DNA of 64,000 bases from Cycas panzhihuaensis (GCA_023213395.1 CM041465.1:163377741-163441740); one strand, 5' to 3'; counted from the first letter of the stretch, positions 35,371 to 46,700 are shown. Notes: generated by a model from the sequence alone, not told the origin. A program made the numbers and translations.

Positions 35371-36151
35371 AGATGCTTCGCCCTCGAGCATCCCGACATA
35401 GATGCATGTGACCACCTCCGCTATGGTGTCCAAACCGATAGGTCCATTGAAGGTTGTCTCGAAAATCAAGCATAGAATAAGGATCTATCCATCCCAAGTA
35501 GATCTTTATGTGTCCAGCATCTCTATAACCTTGGAACCTTAAGCTTGAATGATTTGTATGCTTGCGGTACTTAGTTTGTGAGGGCTTTGTGTAATACGTG
35601 CGTCGATGTTGAGTCTCCTGATAATGTGGGTGTCGATAAGGTCCCACTTTGGTATGTGCTCCAGCTTTTGATGAGTGATGATCTTCCTTATCCTTGACTA
35701 CGACTGGTGGTGTGGAATGACAAACAGTTTCTACTGTGTTACCCTGCTGCTCCTTTTCTCCCTTATCATCTTTCTTTTGCTCTTGACTTTGAGGAGTGGG
35801 GAGAATTCCTTGTTCCACCTTACGATTATATTTTTCAAGTATTTGACGAGCTTCTTGTTTATCTTGCTCAAGGCTTTGCATCTGATTCCACCAAGAAGCA
35901 TCATATTTGTTACAGATATCAAATTGTAGCCAGAAAAATGACTTAAATGGACTAAATTCGCCATACCACTCCTTAAACCAAAGGTAAGCCTCTCCTTGTA
36001 GATATAATGAGGCAACTTTAATCATCTCTTTATTGCTTCTGTAGTCATCATCAAGTGATTTTAAATATAGATGCATGTCTCTAACCCAATCATCTATAGA
36101 AAGAGTCCCATCTGCACTAAATATACGAGGTATGGGTCTTTTTGTATCCAT
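35369..36151 (-). CDS. Gag-like protein of element J, intact
   Basis: A 260-residue open frame from ATG 36151 to TAA 35369-35371, the latter inside the polypurine tract. Residues 1-90 look like a gypsy-type Gag: RIFSADGTLSIDDWVRDM, then IKVASLYLQGEAYLWFKEW, the 'L.G.A..WF' core. Residues 95-150 are rich in Glu, Gln and Lys. Residues 160-205 are His/Arg/Tyr/Lys-rich and could bind RNA. No CCHC knuckle is present, and the last 50 residues match nothing I know. It probably assembles particles around its own RNA, using enzymes of an autonomous relative. Start supported by a hairpin and leader just upstream. Confidence 0.85.
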   Translation of the reverse strand: MDTKRPIPRIFSADGTLSIDDWVRDMHLYLKSLDDDYRSNKEMIKVASLYLQGEAYLWFKEWYGEFSPFKSFFWLQFDICNKYDASWWNQMQSLEQDKQEARQILEKYNRKVEQGILPTPQSQEQKKDDKGEKEQQGNTVETVCHSTPPVVVKDKEDHHSSKAGAHTKVGPYRHPHYQETQHRRTYYTKPSQTKYRKHTNHSSLRFQGYRDAGHIKIYLGWIDPYSMLDFRDNLQWTYRFGHHSGGGHMHLCRDARGRSI

Positions 36152-36922
36152 GATAATATAGATGTTGGAGAGATTAGGGGTGTCTATAGCCTGTTATCCC
36201 CTAATTTTAATACAAAGAAATATTAGGCCTCAAGAGCAATGGTTTTGTGACCAAGGTTTGAACAACCAAATATAATATAGAAACTTTAACTTTAACTTTA
36301 AAATTTTAATTATGAAAAAAATATGGCCCAAAAGCATATAAAATATGGCTAAAAGTCACGGCCACAAAAATATGATTCCAACGGTTTAGACAGAATTTAA
36401 TTCTGACGTCTAAATCAAAAGTTATAGCTGTTTAAGAAATTTGTTGCTAGGGTTTCTAAGGATGGTAATAGTACCTTCTAATAAAATGCCAATAACTCTC
36501 TGCTCTAACCTCTGATTGACTTCAAACCACTTCCATTTGAAAGAAAATTTAAAAATGCATAGAATCAAAAAAAATTTGAGGTCATTTGGACACCTGTAGC
36601 CAAAGTTATGGCTCTTTGAAGTTGAGGTTGCAGATCTGTCCCAAAAATACGTCAACGGAAAGTAGGTTGAAATAAAATTGGCTATGATTTCTGTAACTTT
36701 TCGCTAAAACTAGCACTATGACCACTCAAAATTTATGGCACGGGCCCTTTCGTCTTGAATTCTTTGATGTTTCCTTAAGAATCTTTCGTCTTTGATCCCA
36801 ACGAGTAGAACTTTCATATGCTAAAACCCTTGAAAAAAAATTTGGTGAAAAATGAATTCCTAGCTCTTGTATGGATCAGAAAATGGCTTTGATCTTTTGG
36901 GTAGCTTTCCACGATCGCAACA
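36152..36922 (-). other. leader of element J
   Basis: About 770 bp between primer-binding site and gag, noncoding. It carries a hairpin 21 nt before the gag ATG. A short open stretch at 36422-36655 (minus) has no recognisable features. Confidence 0.6.
36173..36205 (-). promoter_or_regulatory. leader hairpin with palindromic loop (element J copy)
   Basis: Minus strand: an 8-bp perfect stem ATTAGGGG / CCCCTAAT encloses a 17-nt loop containing AGGCTATAGACA. The stem differs from that of chromovirus G (30989-31015) while the loop is the same. CTATAG in the loop is self-complementary. Confidence 0.55.
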
Positions 36923-36923
36923 T

Positions 36924-36938
36924 AGCTCTGATACCACT
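36924..36938 (-). promoter_or_regulatory. primer-binding site of element J
   Basis: Minus strand AGTGGTATCAGAGCT follows the LTR end ACA and contains an intact TGGTATCAGAGC. Confidence 0.95.
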
Positions 36939-37202
36939 TGTTACATGCTTATCCTGTAACCAAATCAATATAAAGAAATATACAGAGAAATAGAAGAAAT
37001 AAGATGAAAGAAGAAGGTAGGGTTCCGAAGAACATCCATTAACATATCATTGTATCATATTCTCCTCTTTACAATAGAGTGGGGTATATATAACACTCAC
37101 CCCCATATTATTATATTCCTACCTTTATATCAACCAATCCTATTAATCCTCATATGATGGAGGGTCATAGCCCTCTCTAACATGTGGTGTAGGCTCACCA
37201 CA
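36939..37202 (-). repeat. 5' LTR of element J
   Basis: 264 bp, TG...CA, reads identical to 35093-35356; flanked on the outside by ACTAT. Confidence 0.95.
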
Positions 37203-37312
37203 ACTATCATCCATCGTTTACTTCATTAAGGCATAATCGCTTACTATCTTCATGCAAGTTGTAACTATCTAGTAGTAATTACGATCGATGCAAACTCATA
37301 GCACACATTGTC
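37203..37312 (+). repeat. dispersed repeat R, copy 2, right part
   Basis: Continues the alignment with 7728-7815 (shared GTTTACTTCATTAAGGC-like and GTTGTAACTAT-like words) after the interruption by element J. Similarity ends near CACACATTG. Confidence 0.6.
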
Positions 37313-40300
37313 ATGTTAATTATGTCAGTTTTAAGCTAAACATATGGTTGTATAATCAATTTCATTATCACATAGGGAAGGGTATACATTCTTTAGTTGC
37401 AATAAGATGCTACATTTTTATCACATACTTTTTTATTATTTCCTTTAATTTGCACCATCATGAAAATTTATGTTGCATTACCATCACTTCTTAACTACTA
37501 TAAAATTTTATGTTTAGTAGTACTTGTAATTAAACACATTTCTTAACATATCTTATTTTTTAAAGGTCTTCTTATTTTTTATTTCTAAAACAATGGCATA
37601 AGAAAATTTGGAAGATATTCCTAATTAGGATATTATCTTAAGTGAACTTGATGATATGATTATTTGCTTTAAAGTTTAGTAGATGAATGCTAATAATTAG
37701 TGATTGGTGGATATATAATAGGAAGGTATTAAGACATTTATTATGATAGGAGACTTATAATTCAAAAAATAATTTCCAATTATATTTATTAGGATGATGG
37801 AAGAAAAGAAGAAATTATTAGATTGCTTAGCCTCAAGAATCACCTAACTTACAAGGTTATTATTAGATGGACCACAAGTATTAAGAAACTTCCAAGGTAC
37901 ATAGGCAAATGCTACCAAATTTGTAAGTGCCAAAATTAATATTGCTTCAACTTTTAGAATTTGTATTGATAAGGTACTTGATAAAGATTTGTGTTGGGTT
38001 GAGTAAGTCTCATTGGCATATAAACCATGGAATTAGTTTGGTGGATGCAAGGAAAACCTAATTTGAAGTTGGTTGTAGGTGATTTTTGTTCTTAAATTAT
38101 GAATGGTTTTATTAAGAGGGGGCATTTAGAGTGAGTTGTCATGAACTCTAAGTTGTTTTAATGGTGATAAGAGAGGTGGATCTTAACATATAGGTTGGAT
38201 CTTATGGAGGGTAGGTTTAAACATCAAATGAGTTTCTCTTGATGCTAAGCCTTCATGGAATGAAATTGATGCTTGGACTCCTAAGTGAGGTGTATACATA
38301 AAACAAAAGGGGACTATACCTCCCTTAAGTTGGATACAAGCCATCTATTTGATAGATGCGGTTCTTTAAATAACTATAGTCTCGTGTTTCATTTATTCAA
38401 TCTCTAGCCTTCACCTAAAGGTTTACACACATGGATATGAACCAATTAGGTTCTAATAATCTCTAAGGAGCTTGGTGTTTATACTATTGGTCAAGGATTT
38501 TTGTGGTCTTATTTAAGAATTCTAATTATAAGAATATGATTTTTAACAAGGGACCTTGATTTATGTTGTGAAGTAAGATGTTCATGAAAATTTAGGAGAC
38601 AACTTTTGATCCCCAATAAGATATTCCTAGTTCCATCTTAGTTTAGGTAAAGCTTCCCTTCTTTCCTTTCTAGATTTAGAGTGGAAAAGCCTTTTAGGCT
38701 GTAAGTTCATCCTTAGGGCAGTTTCTCAAGGTTGTATGTACCACTTTATCCTAGATGATTATATCCTTTGCCTGGATTTATGTGCAATTAGATGCCACAT
38801 AGGGCCTCTTAGATCAGGTGGAGATTAGTATAGTTAGTCATATCTAGATGAAAGATATTAATTATGAACAAGTACTATTCAAGCATAAATTTCATCATAA
38901 GTATAGATACTTTGTTCATGAATACCTAGTAAAAAGCATCACTTCTAGCCCATCCTTAAACCAACCAAATGATGAAGGTTTTCTCTATGTGTAATACAAA
39001 AGTCAATCCAAGCCTAGACAAGTTCATGGTAAAGGATCCAACCAAAAGATGGCCTCAGATAACATGTATCAAAGTTTAAGTGGTGAAGATGCATATAAGA
39101 ATAATGATCTTGATGGTGAGAAGGAAGAAGGAAGGTGCTCCTCGTTCTATGTAGTAGAAGGTCAAGCTTAGAAAATATAATAGGTAGTATAATATAGACA
39201 ACATGGTAGGAAGTACATAGTTTAAAGTTGAAGCTATTGAAAAAGAGGACTTGTTAGTATCTAAGGTAGGTTAAAAGATGAATCAAATTACTTTGGATTC
39301 CTCGTCTTCATCCTTGATTAGGGTGGAAGTGTTTGTAGGTAGCGAAACATAAGAGGCAGACTGCATACTTAAAACTCAAAATCTTCAAGCCAACATAGAG
39401 CATGGGGTGGGTAGGATGTTGAATGTTTGGATTAACATCCTTACTCTTAGGGTGACCTTGCTATCTAGAGAAAAGAGGGGTATCATGTTGGTGTTACTTA
39501 GTGAAGCCCAAATGGATTATTGGTACATAGATAAAAGTAAGGGCAAAATGTCTAATAATAAACTTTGCAATCTAAAATGGATGAGAGGTTTAATTTGTAA
39601 TGAATAATGAGCATGAATCAAAACCATAAAACCCATATTAGGGCCATAAAATAATGTAGGAGGTTTATCATTACAAATCACAGAGTTTATTCTCTTCCAA
39701 ATGCAAGGTAGAGTTTTAGTATAAAGTAAGTCTCAAACTTTGGCAAAGGTTTGGGAAACGGCTTTTCTATCTTCCAATATAGCATTGTTCCATGCTATGG
39801 TGTTGAAGATAACAAGCTTAACAAAATTCCTAACCTAATCTTAGGTTGATCTGTTAATAAATGCCACCAAAATAGGTGTAAGAGTGCCTTTTTTACATTT
39901 ACATGTGAAAATTTTAATTAAAAAGGGCCTTCATAATTAGTTTATTTTAATGTATTAGATGGATCTTTGGAAGTGACATGAATTGACATATGTATTAGTT
40001 GTGATAAAGTATGAGATGCAATGGCTTGTGACAAGTAATATGCATTTAAAGGACATGAAGCTTCTATATATTTTATGTGTCCAAGTTATAAGGAAAATAT
40101 CCAAGTGCTTTTTTCATAAAAAATATTATAGATTAGAAGCACATCAAGTTATTTTGGCCATGGTTTTACAATAATGTAAGGAGATACATCTTTTATCACA
40201 TGGTGTATAAACCCCATTTGTTTTGAATTTTATCACATATAAGGATTATTTCTTTGCCCCTTCCATGCATTTATGTTGTGATTTTCTATGATTACTTGTA

Positions 40301-41203
40301 GTTCATTCCTTTTATATAACTTTTCCTAGGAAAATCAAAGCTTTGTCATATAATATAAAGTGATATAGTGTTGATTGTGATGATTGTGCAATGTACAATG
40401 GGTAGCTTCTAATATTATTTATGGTTTATTTAAAGTCTAATCAACACTCTACTTTTTACAATGCTTTTATTTACAACTAAAAAGGTTGTGTACTTAGAAA
40501 AGATGATCTTGTTATGTGAAATTCTTCTTTATAACCTTATATTGCATGGCTTATATATAGGCAATGGAATTGTGTTTTGCTCGAGGCTTTGAAATTATCC
40601 TTCAATCATTTCCACATTCAAATTTATTGAAAAAATGACCTTGTTTTTAGGAAGTACTTCATTATAACCTCATGGTGTGTGGTTTATGCATGCTAATGGA
40701 ATTATGCTTTTTTTGAAACCTCCAAATTATCTTTTGGTCTTTCTAGGTTCAAATATCTCCATATTTAGAAATTCATGGCATTCTAATAGTTTTCATTTGA
40801 AGTTTAAATGCTTTTCAATACTGATTTTTCTATAGGTCATGACAACTTTTGTGCCACTTCCTCCTGTTGTAAATTCCTATAGTTTTTTGTCCTCATGATA
40901 GTAACATTAGCATTATTGATATTGAGGATTTGAGAATTCAAATATGTAATGTTCAAGTTGATGAGGAGCAACTAGAGAGAAATTCTTTGATTAATAATAT
41001 ATTTTTAGGGACAACAACCTTAATATTCTTATGCACACGTTTGTGTACACCTACAACCATCTTGAAAGACCAAATATGTGCTACAATAATCCACATATAG
41101 AGGTTATATTTATATCAACAATTTCCATATGGGTGTTCACACGCGATTCCATCTTATGGGCTACTATATAATGCATCAAAGTTGAAAAAGAAACATCAAC
41201 AAT
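37313..41203. other. unassigned region, probably decayed repeats
   Basis: No domain recognised. Short plus-strand open pieces (for example near 37800-38000 and 38850-39060, with a charged translation) suggest an old coding element broken by stops, but I cannot name it. The rest is AT-rich without clear motif. Confidence 0.35.
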
Positions 41204-42400
41204 TGTTCCAATTCCATCTCATAGGGTAATCCATACATGACACATTACATCAATTATGAAGTGGCTATATTAGAACTTCCATAGTTTTTTAAAATATCTT
41301 AGAAGGTAATTGAGAAATTCATACAATGGATATAGATCATATTATGTGAAAGGTAATTCTCTTAACATAAAATTTTAGTAAAAATTGAAGTTTTAAAATT
41401 ATATCCCACTATTTTTTTTTTTGATGTGCTTGAAGTAATTTTCACGCACCCTAAAAGGATGGAGAACTAGTCTCTGAAAGGTGTTAAGTAAACATAAGGT
41501 GACACTATGCCCCCTAACCCTAACTAAGTTTTAAATCAATCTTTATTATTGAAGGATTTGATCATCACTTTACTTATATGAAAGGGGAGTTTAAAACTTG
41601 AACATATATTTTTTGCTCACAGAGAGAGTGTTTGAACATAAGGAAGTCAAATTCCTACACTCACACATAAACAGAAGTCCAACCCTATCAAGATTTGAAC
41701 CTATGTTGTTTAAACAACGACGTCTCAAGGTTAAAATTAAAACAGAACTTTATTTACATCAAAGTAAAACTAATCAAATTAAATTCATGTCGAATAAGAG
41801 TGTGCACTAAAAATTGTAGAGTTTACACACTTATTATCTTTTTATCTTTTCATGTAATGAACTATCCCTTCTGTAATTATTGGTGGAACAGACAGTCTTC
41901 AAATTGATATTAAAGCCTTCTCTAAAATGAGTCAAGGCTGAAACAACAACCATTCAAATTCCATCTTATATTGTAAGCCATATACATAACACATTACTTT
42001 GGCTGTGAAGTGGCCATATTAAAACGTCATCGTTTCTCCAAATATCTTGTAAGGAACCGAGAAAATCTGACGATACATAAAGATCATATTTCAGGAAAGT
42101 ATTTTCGTAGTACAAGCTTTTACCAAAAAAAAAAAAAGGAGTTCCATAATTCTATCTGATCCTAGTTTGGTAAATGAATCATGAAGTAGCACTTTATCCA
42201 CATCAAACCAAATCACATGTCTGAGTAAAAGCGTGCACTAGAATTGTAAATTTTGCATGATTGATATCCTTTTATGGAATTATCTTTCCTCTGCATTGTA
42301 ATTATTCGTGATAATACTTTTTATGTTTTCCTTGAATGTTCATCTTTTATTGTAAGCCATTCAAATTCCATCTTATATTGTACACTATGAAAGTGCGTCA
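41204..42400 (+). repeat. degraded segmental duplication (~420-bp unit, two to three copies)
   Basis: Block a recurs at 41204-41360, 41951-42107 and, in part, 42352-42385 (shared TTCCATCTTATATTGTA and GTGGCCATATTA-like words). Block b recurs at 41757-41885 and 42197-42310 (shared ACATCAAA, GTGCACTA and TGTAATTATTSGTG). The order is a-b-a-b-a. The first unit is about 330 bp longer because of an insert at 41412-41735. Copies are strongly diverged. Confidence 0.55.
41412..41735 (-). mobile_element. possible SINE-like insert
   Basis: This ~325-bp segment is absent from the second copy of the surrounding duplication. On the minus strand it ends in a run of 11 A residues (41412-41422) and, near its other end (41691-41703), carries AGGTTCAAATCTT, close to the tRNA-type B box GGTTCRANYCC. 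A perfect 14-bp palindrome GTTGTTTAAACAAC lies next to it. No convincing A box or target duplication was found. Confidence 0.35.
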
Positions 42401-42873
42401 CGACAGACAGTGATACACTTTCATTACAATGATAATTGCATTTTTCTCCAAAAAGGATGGTATAAAAATTCTTGTGTTGGTTTGGGGTTTTGGAGATTTG
42501 TAGGCATCCTATAATGGCATCTCACATTTGTGCCTTTCCGATGAGTAGGAATTTGGATTTGAGTTAGGCATGAAACTGATTGCCCACCTTCCAAGGTATA
42601 TCTTTTGATCCTTTATTAAAACTACATGTGGACACTCTTTTACTAATACCTCTTTTTAATCAAAGGCTAAAAATAAGTGGTAATAATATCATGTTGCACT
42701 AAGTCTTTAGTAGACTATGGAGTTTCCTTAGGAGAGGACAATACTAATTAAGGTTCTTCTAGAAGAGAGACAACCTCATCTAAATCATCAAATTATAAAC
42801 AGAATTATTTTTATTGTTATTTTATCTTTGAGATACAAAGATAATACTTTTTATGTTTTCCTTGAATATTCAT
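42310..42873 (+). repeat. 34-bp direct repeat, 530 bp apart
   Basis: 42310-42343 and 42840-42873 match at 33 of 34 positions (starting GATAATACTTTTTATG). The second copy lies just before the protease motif of gypsy H. What lies between is AT-rich without recognised domain. Confidence 0.7.
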
Positions 42874-42879
42874 AATGAC

Positions 42880-45120
42880 TTTATCTTGTATAATTGCATT
42901 GTGGATACTAGTGCTTCATATAATGAGATGCCCTATATTATAATGAAGGCCTTAGACCTTGAGGGAGGAAAACCTAATTAGTAGGTAATGACTATAGGTT
43001 CTAAATTAGTAGCCATAATTGGTGAGATTAAGGATCTAATTATTTCACTTACTGCCTACCCTAGAATTTCAATACCTATTATTATTATAGTTCATGATAT
43101 GCTTCCCATATATGGCATGTCGCTTAGAAGAGGGTGGGTTTATAATATAGGAGCCCTATCTAATGTTAGAATGGATAATATTATGTTCCTACTTAGTAAA
43201 TATCTTATCACTATTCTAAGCAAGAAAAGACCTATGAGCCACGTGGAAAACATAGGAGACTCATCAACATACCTAACTTTTGATTCAAGTGGTCTAGGAA
43301 TATATAAAGTGTTAACTGAAGCTAAAATTGAGTCCCTACTTATTACTAAAGAGGAGGGGTATCATATAGAGTTGAAAGGGCAAGACTCAATTTGATAAAG
43401 CCAAAGTAAAGAGGAACACGAATTGATATTGTTCTATAGTCCCTTAATGGTAAGATATTTCCTTATTATTTTAAGTTAATGTTTAAAAATATCCATACCA
43501 TTGTTAAGTATGAAGCTTTAAAAGTAGGACTATTTAAAACTTTGGATTTATAGGTTAAACTACTAAAAATTTATAGAGATTCATAGCGTATAGTAAATTA
43601 AACAAAAAAATTTTATTCCATTATGTGCAATCAATTAAAAGCTATTGACAGAGAGTTTGGAACCTCTTAGAACAATTTGAAGTTATGGTAGTGGAACATG
43701 TTCCTAGAGAAAATAACTAGTTAGTTGATTCTCTCATAATAGCTACCTCTTTATTGGATGTGACTAATGGCTCTCTAAACAAATTAGGATTTGTTGAAAA
43801 TGTTACAAAGGCTTCTATACTAAACAATATTGATCATTAGAAAGTATTTATAGATGATGAAAAATCTTAGCCTTTATGTAGGAACAAGGAGATTTTATTA
43901 ACATTAAGATTGTAAATGAAGAAAAACCAATAGATAGAGAAGGGCAAGCTAGTTAATCAAATGAAGATTATATCCAACTAAAGACAAATAAGATCCCTAA
44001 GTAGATGACCTATTTGGAATCATTATTTGATTCTAATGTTATTGTAAAAAATGGGGTAGTTTAAGAAAAATGTTCAAACAAGACTATCTAAAAGAATATT
44101 CCATCCAATTAAATCCTCTTGAGAATCTTAAGGTTATTTATGCATATTTAGAGTATACAGAAGAAGAAAAGCAAAAAATTATTCAACTTTGTACTAAGTA
44201 TAAAGACATATTTGCTTGGACCCATCAAGACCTAAAAATGTTTAACCCTAAAATTATGTAGCATATCATTCCACTCAAACTAGGGATAAATCCTTTTAGT
44301 TAAAACAAAGGGTTAAATTTAAAGAATCTAATCTAGAATGAACTATAGAAGCTCAAATATGTAGTGATTATCTTTCCAATTAGGTTTTCTACATGCACAA
44401 CCAATTTAATTCTTATGAGAAAGAAGAATGAAAACATTTGGTTATGTGTTGATTTTAGAAATTTGAACAACAGTTCTATAAAGGACAATTACCTACTACC
44501 CATAATGGAGCAAATCCTTCAAAGTATTACTACTTTAGAATCCATGTCATTATTAGATGTTTTTCTTGGATATAACTAGATTTTTGTAGCTAAATAGGAT
44601 GGGAATAAAACAACATTCACTATAATCTAAGGTACCTTTGCTTGTAGGAAAATACCTTTTGGGTTAATCAATGCAAGTGCAACTTTACAAAGAGCTATGG
44701 ATAAGGATTTCAAAGGATTGATTGGGGTGATTACTGTAATATATCTTGATGACATAACTATTTTTTCCAAAAATAGAGTAGATCACATTGAATATTTGAG
44801 GCCAATTTTCTAGAGGTGCAAATAATATGGAATCTCAATTAGGCCTTAGGAGATAATTTTTAGGGCTATTAGTAGAAAACTACTAGGACATATTATTATA
44901 AAGGATTGAACTTACGCTGATCTTAATATAGTTAAAGCCATCAAGGAAGTGTTCTTACCCACCAACAAGAATGGAATACAATCTTTATTTGGAAAGATAA
45001 AATTTTTAAGAAGATCCATCATTGATTTTATAAGGAAAACCTTGCCCATTAGTGCCTTTCTATGTAAGGGTTGGGAATTAATTCATCGAGTTTCAAAATC
45101 ATCTAGTGATGTAAAATATA
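42880..45120 (+). pseudogene. gypsy H pol remnant (protease, RNase H-like, RT)
   Basis: Protease: VDTSAS at 42901-42918, then LPIYGMSLRRGWVYNIG near 43100-43150. Next, at 43430-43760, an RNase H-like segment: KYEAL (43506-43520), KIYRDS (about 43570-43586) and VEHVPRENN (43697-43725), matching the conserved E, D and final-helix positions of that fold. Then a pre-RT linker with KYKDIFAWTHQDLK (44198-44240), and RT with LCVDFRNLNNSSIKDNYLLP (about 44443-44502) and catalytic YLDD (44740-44755). Frames change several times. RT is followed by RKLLGH but integrase is missing. Placement of RNase H before RT is unusual. Confidence 0.7.
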
Positions 45121-45278
45121 ACATTGTTATTTCTAATAAATTATCAATATTTTATATGTGAGTTCTTTCACCTAAAATAATTTCCCACATAAACTTGTAT
45201 CTTCTATGTATATGGTCTCTTATATCATGTGTTATTTTGTGCTATGTAAATGATACAAAAATCTGGTAAGAATTCAAA

Positions 45279-45290
45279 TGGTATTAGGGC
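45279..45290 (+). promoter_or_regulatory. degraded primer-binding site of copia C
   Basis: TGGTATTAGGGC, two changes from TGGTATCAGAGC, followed by AAACTTGAGC as in many plant copia leaders. Confidence 0.55.
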
Positions 45291-45418
45291 AAACTTGAGC
45301 ATGTTTAAATTCTCACAAAATTGACTAAAATAATAATCAAAATCCCATAAAAATCTAAGATAATTCAAAGAATATCTTGAGAAATTATTTTTTCTTTGAA
45401 GGTAAAATTAGCAATTTT

Positions 45419-45510
45419 CATGGAATTTTGATATAGAATTCTCTATATAGAGAAGAAAATTAATCATGGAAATTTGATATAGAATTCCCTATACAGAGGA
45501 GAAAATTAAT
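45419..45510 (+). repeat. 46-bp tandem duplication in copia C leader
   Basis: 45419-45464 and 45465-45510 are adjacent copies with a few differences; each contains GATATAGAATTC and GAAAATTAAT. Confidence 0.85.
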
Positions 45511-45939
45511 CATGAACCCATTGACAATGACATAAAATATCAAATTTCAGATAAGGATTTAGTTTTGCCATTTCAAAAATAAATTTGACTTGTAATTATA
45601 AGTAGTTCACATCCATACCTTTTTGAAGACCATAACTATATGGGATTTAATATGACTTTTATGTTTGTAGCTAAGGGGACCAACACCTTATTTCATTGGA
45701 TTAATAGCATGATGATGCCTTTCAAATTATAACTTGACATTTAGAGCTCCAAATTAAGCACTACAAATTTTATTAGAATCCTATCAAGTAGAGCTTATGA
45801 TGGATGTACTTTCAAGACTTGATTAATTAAACTTTATTGTGACAAAATTGATTTATTCTAAATGTTAGTGGAAAACTTTTTTTTTTAACATAGACATTTG
45901 TAAACAATTACTTTAGAAAATTAAAGGTAGTAGATAATC

Positions 45940-46700
45940 CTGAAGTACTTGGTTTAATAATTAAGAAATTAACTAGCATACACAATTTTTTATTATGGAA
46001 ATACCAAATGATAAAATTTCTAGAGATTAATGACATGAAGAAAATACATTGATGTAGAATTGGTTATACCAACATATGTTGATGAGAAGAATCAACTTTA
46101 AGATAAATTGAGAGTGATACTAACATTTATTAAGCTCTATATTGGTGGAAATTTAATAGTGAATGTGTCAAATGATATAACACCAAAAGAAGCCTAGGAT
46201 ATAATCATCTCTCTTTATGAGATTAAAGATGATGCACATATCTTATCCCAGAAAAATCAACTTTATATTTTGAAGCTACATGGATCAATGATCGATTACT
46301 TATAAGAAATTAAGATGACTTAGGAGTAGTTGAGTGAAATAGAGAAGCCTTTTAATGACCTAGAAGTGGTGACTATAATGATCTATCTTCGCCAAATTTA
46401 TATGAAAATTTCATCACCAACTTGAGCTTAAATAGTAAGATAAGCTCAATGACCTTCAATAATCTTAAAAGCTAATTGAAGGTGTATAAACAAAGATTAA
46501 GGGATCTTAGTGGTAAAATCTCAAGTACTATGACTATAAAATATAAAGGGAAACATCCCTATATGCAAAAGAGAAATGCATTGTTTAAATATAAGGTTCA
46601 ATGAGAAGGTCTTAAGTAATATACAAAGACAAAGTGTTGGGCCTACAAGAAACATAGACAATTAAAGAAAGATTACAGAAGTTTGAATAATGAATAACCA
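45940..46700 (+). pseudogene. copia C gag remnant
   Basis: The plus strand reads FLLWKYQMIKFLEINDMKK near 45990-46040, the 'W...M...L' opening of copia Gag, then PKEAXDIIISLYEIKDD and KNQLYILKLHGSM (X, stop), the UBN2 core. A decayed zinc knuckle reads CWAYKKHRQLKKDY near 46633-46674, with both later Cys changed to Tyr and Gly lost. Stops and shifts throughout. Confidence 0.65.

Larger units (their letters stand above)
35093..37202 (-). mobile_element. gag-only LTR retroelement J, young insertion
   Basis: The 2110-bp element has two 264-bp LTRs that I read as identical, a perfect duplication ACTAT (35088-35092 and 37203-37207), an intact initiator-Met primer-binding site, one open Gag-like gene and a polypurine tract. 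No protease, RT, RNase H or integrase is present and there is no room for them: only 1582 bp lie between the LTRs. It fits the class of non-autonomous plant elements called TR-GAG. It split dispersed repeat R. Confidence 0.93.

Noticed and set aside
35284-35469. 61-residue frame overlapping the 3' end of the J gag gene in another phase
   Set aside because: It crosses the polypurine tract into the LTR and lacks its own start context; kept only as a clue to the origin of the Gag tail.
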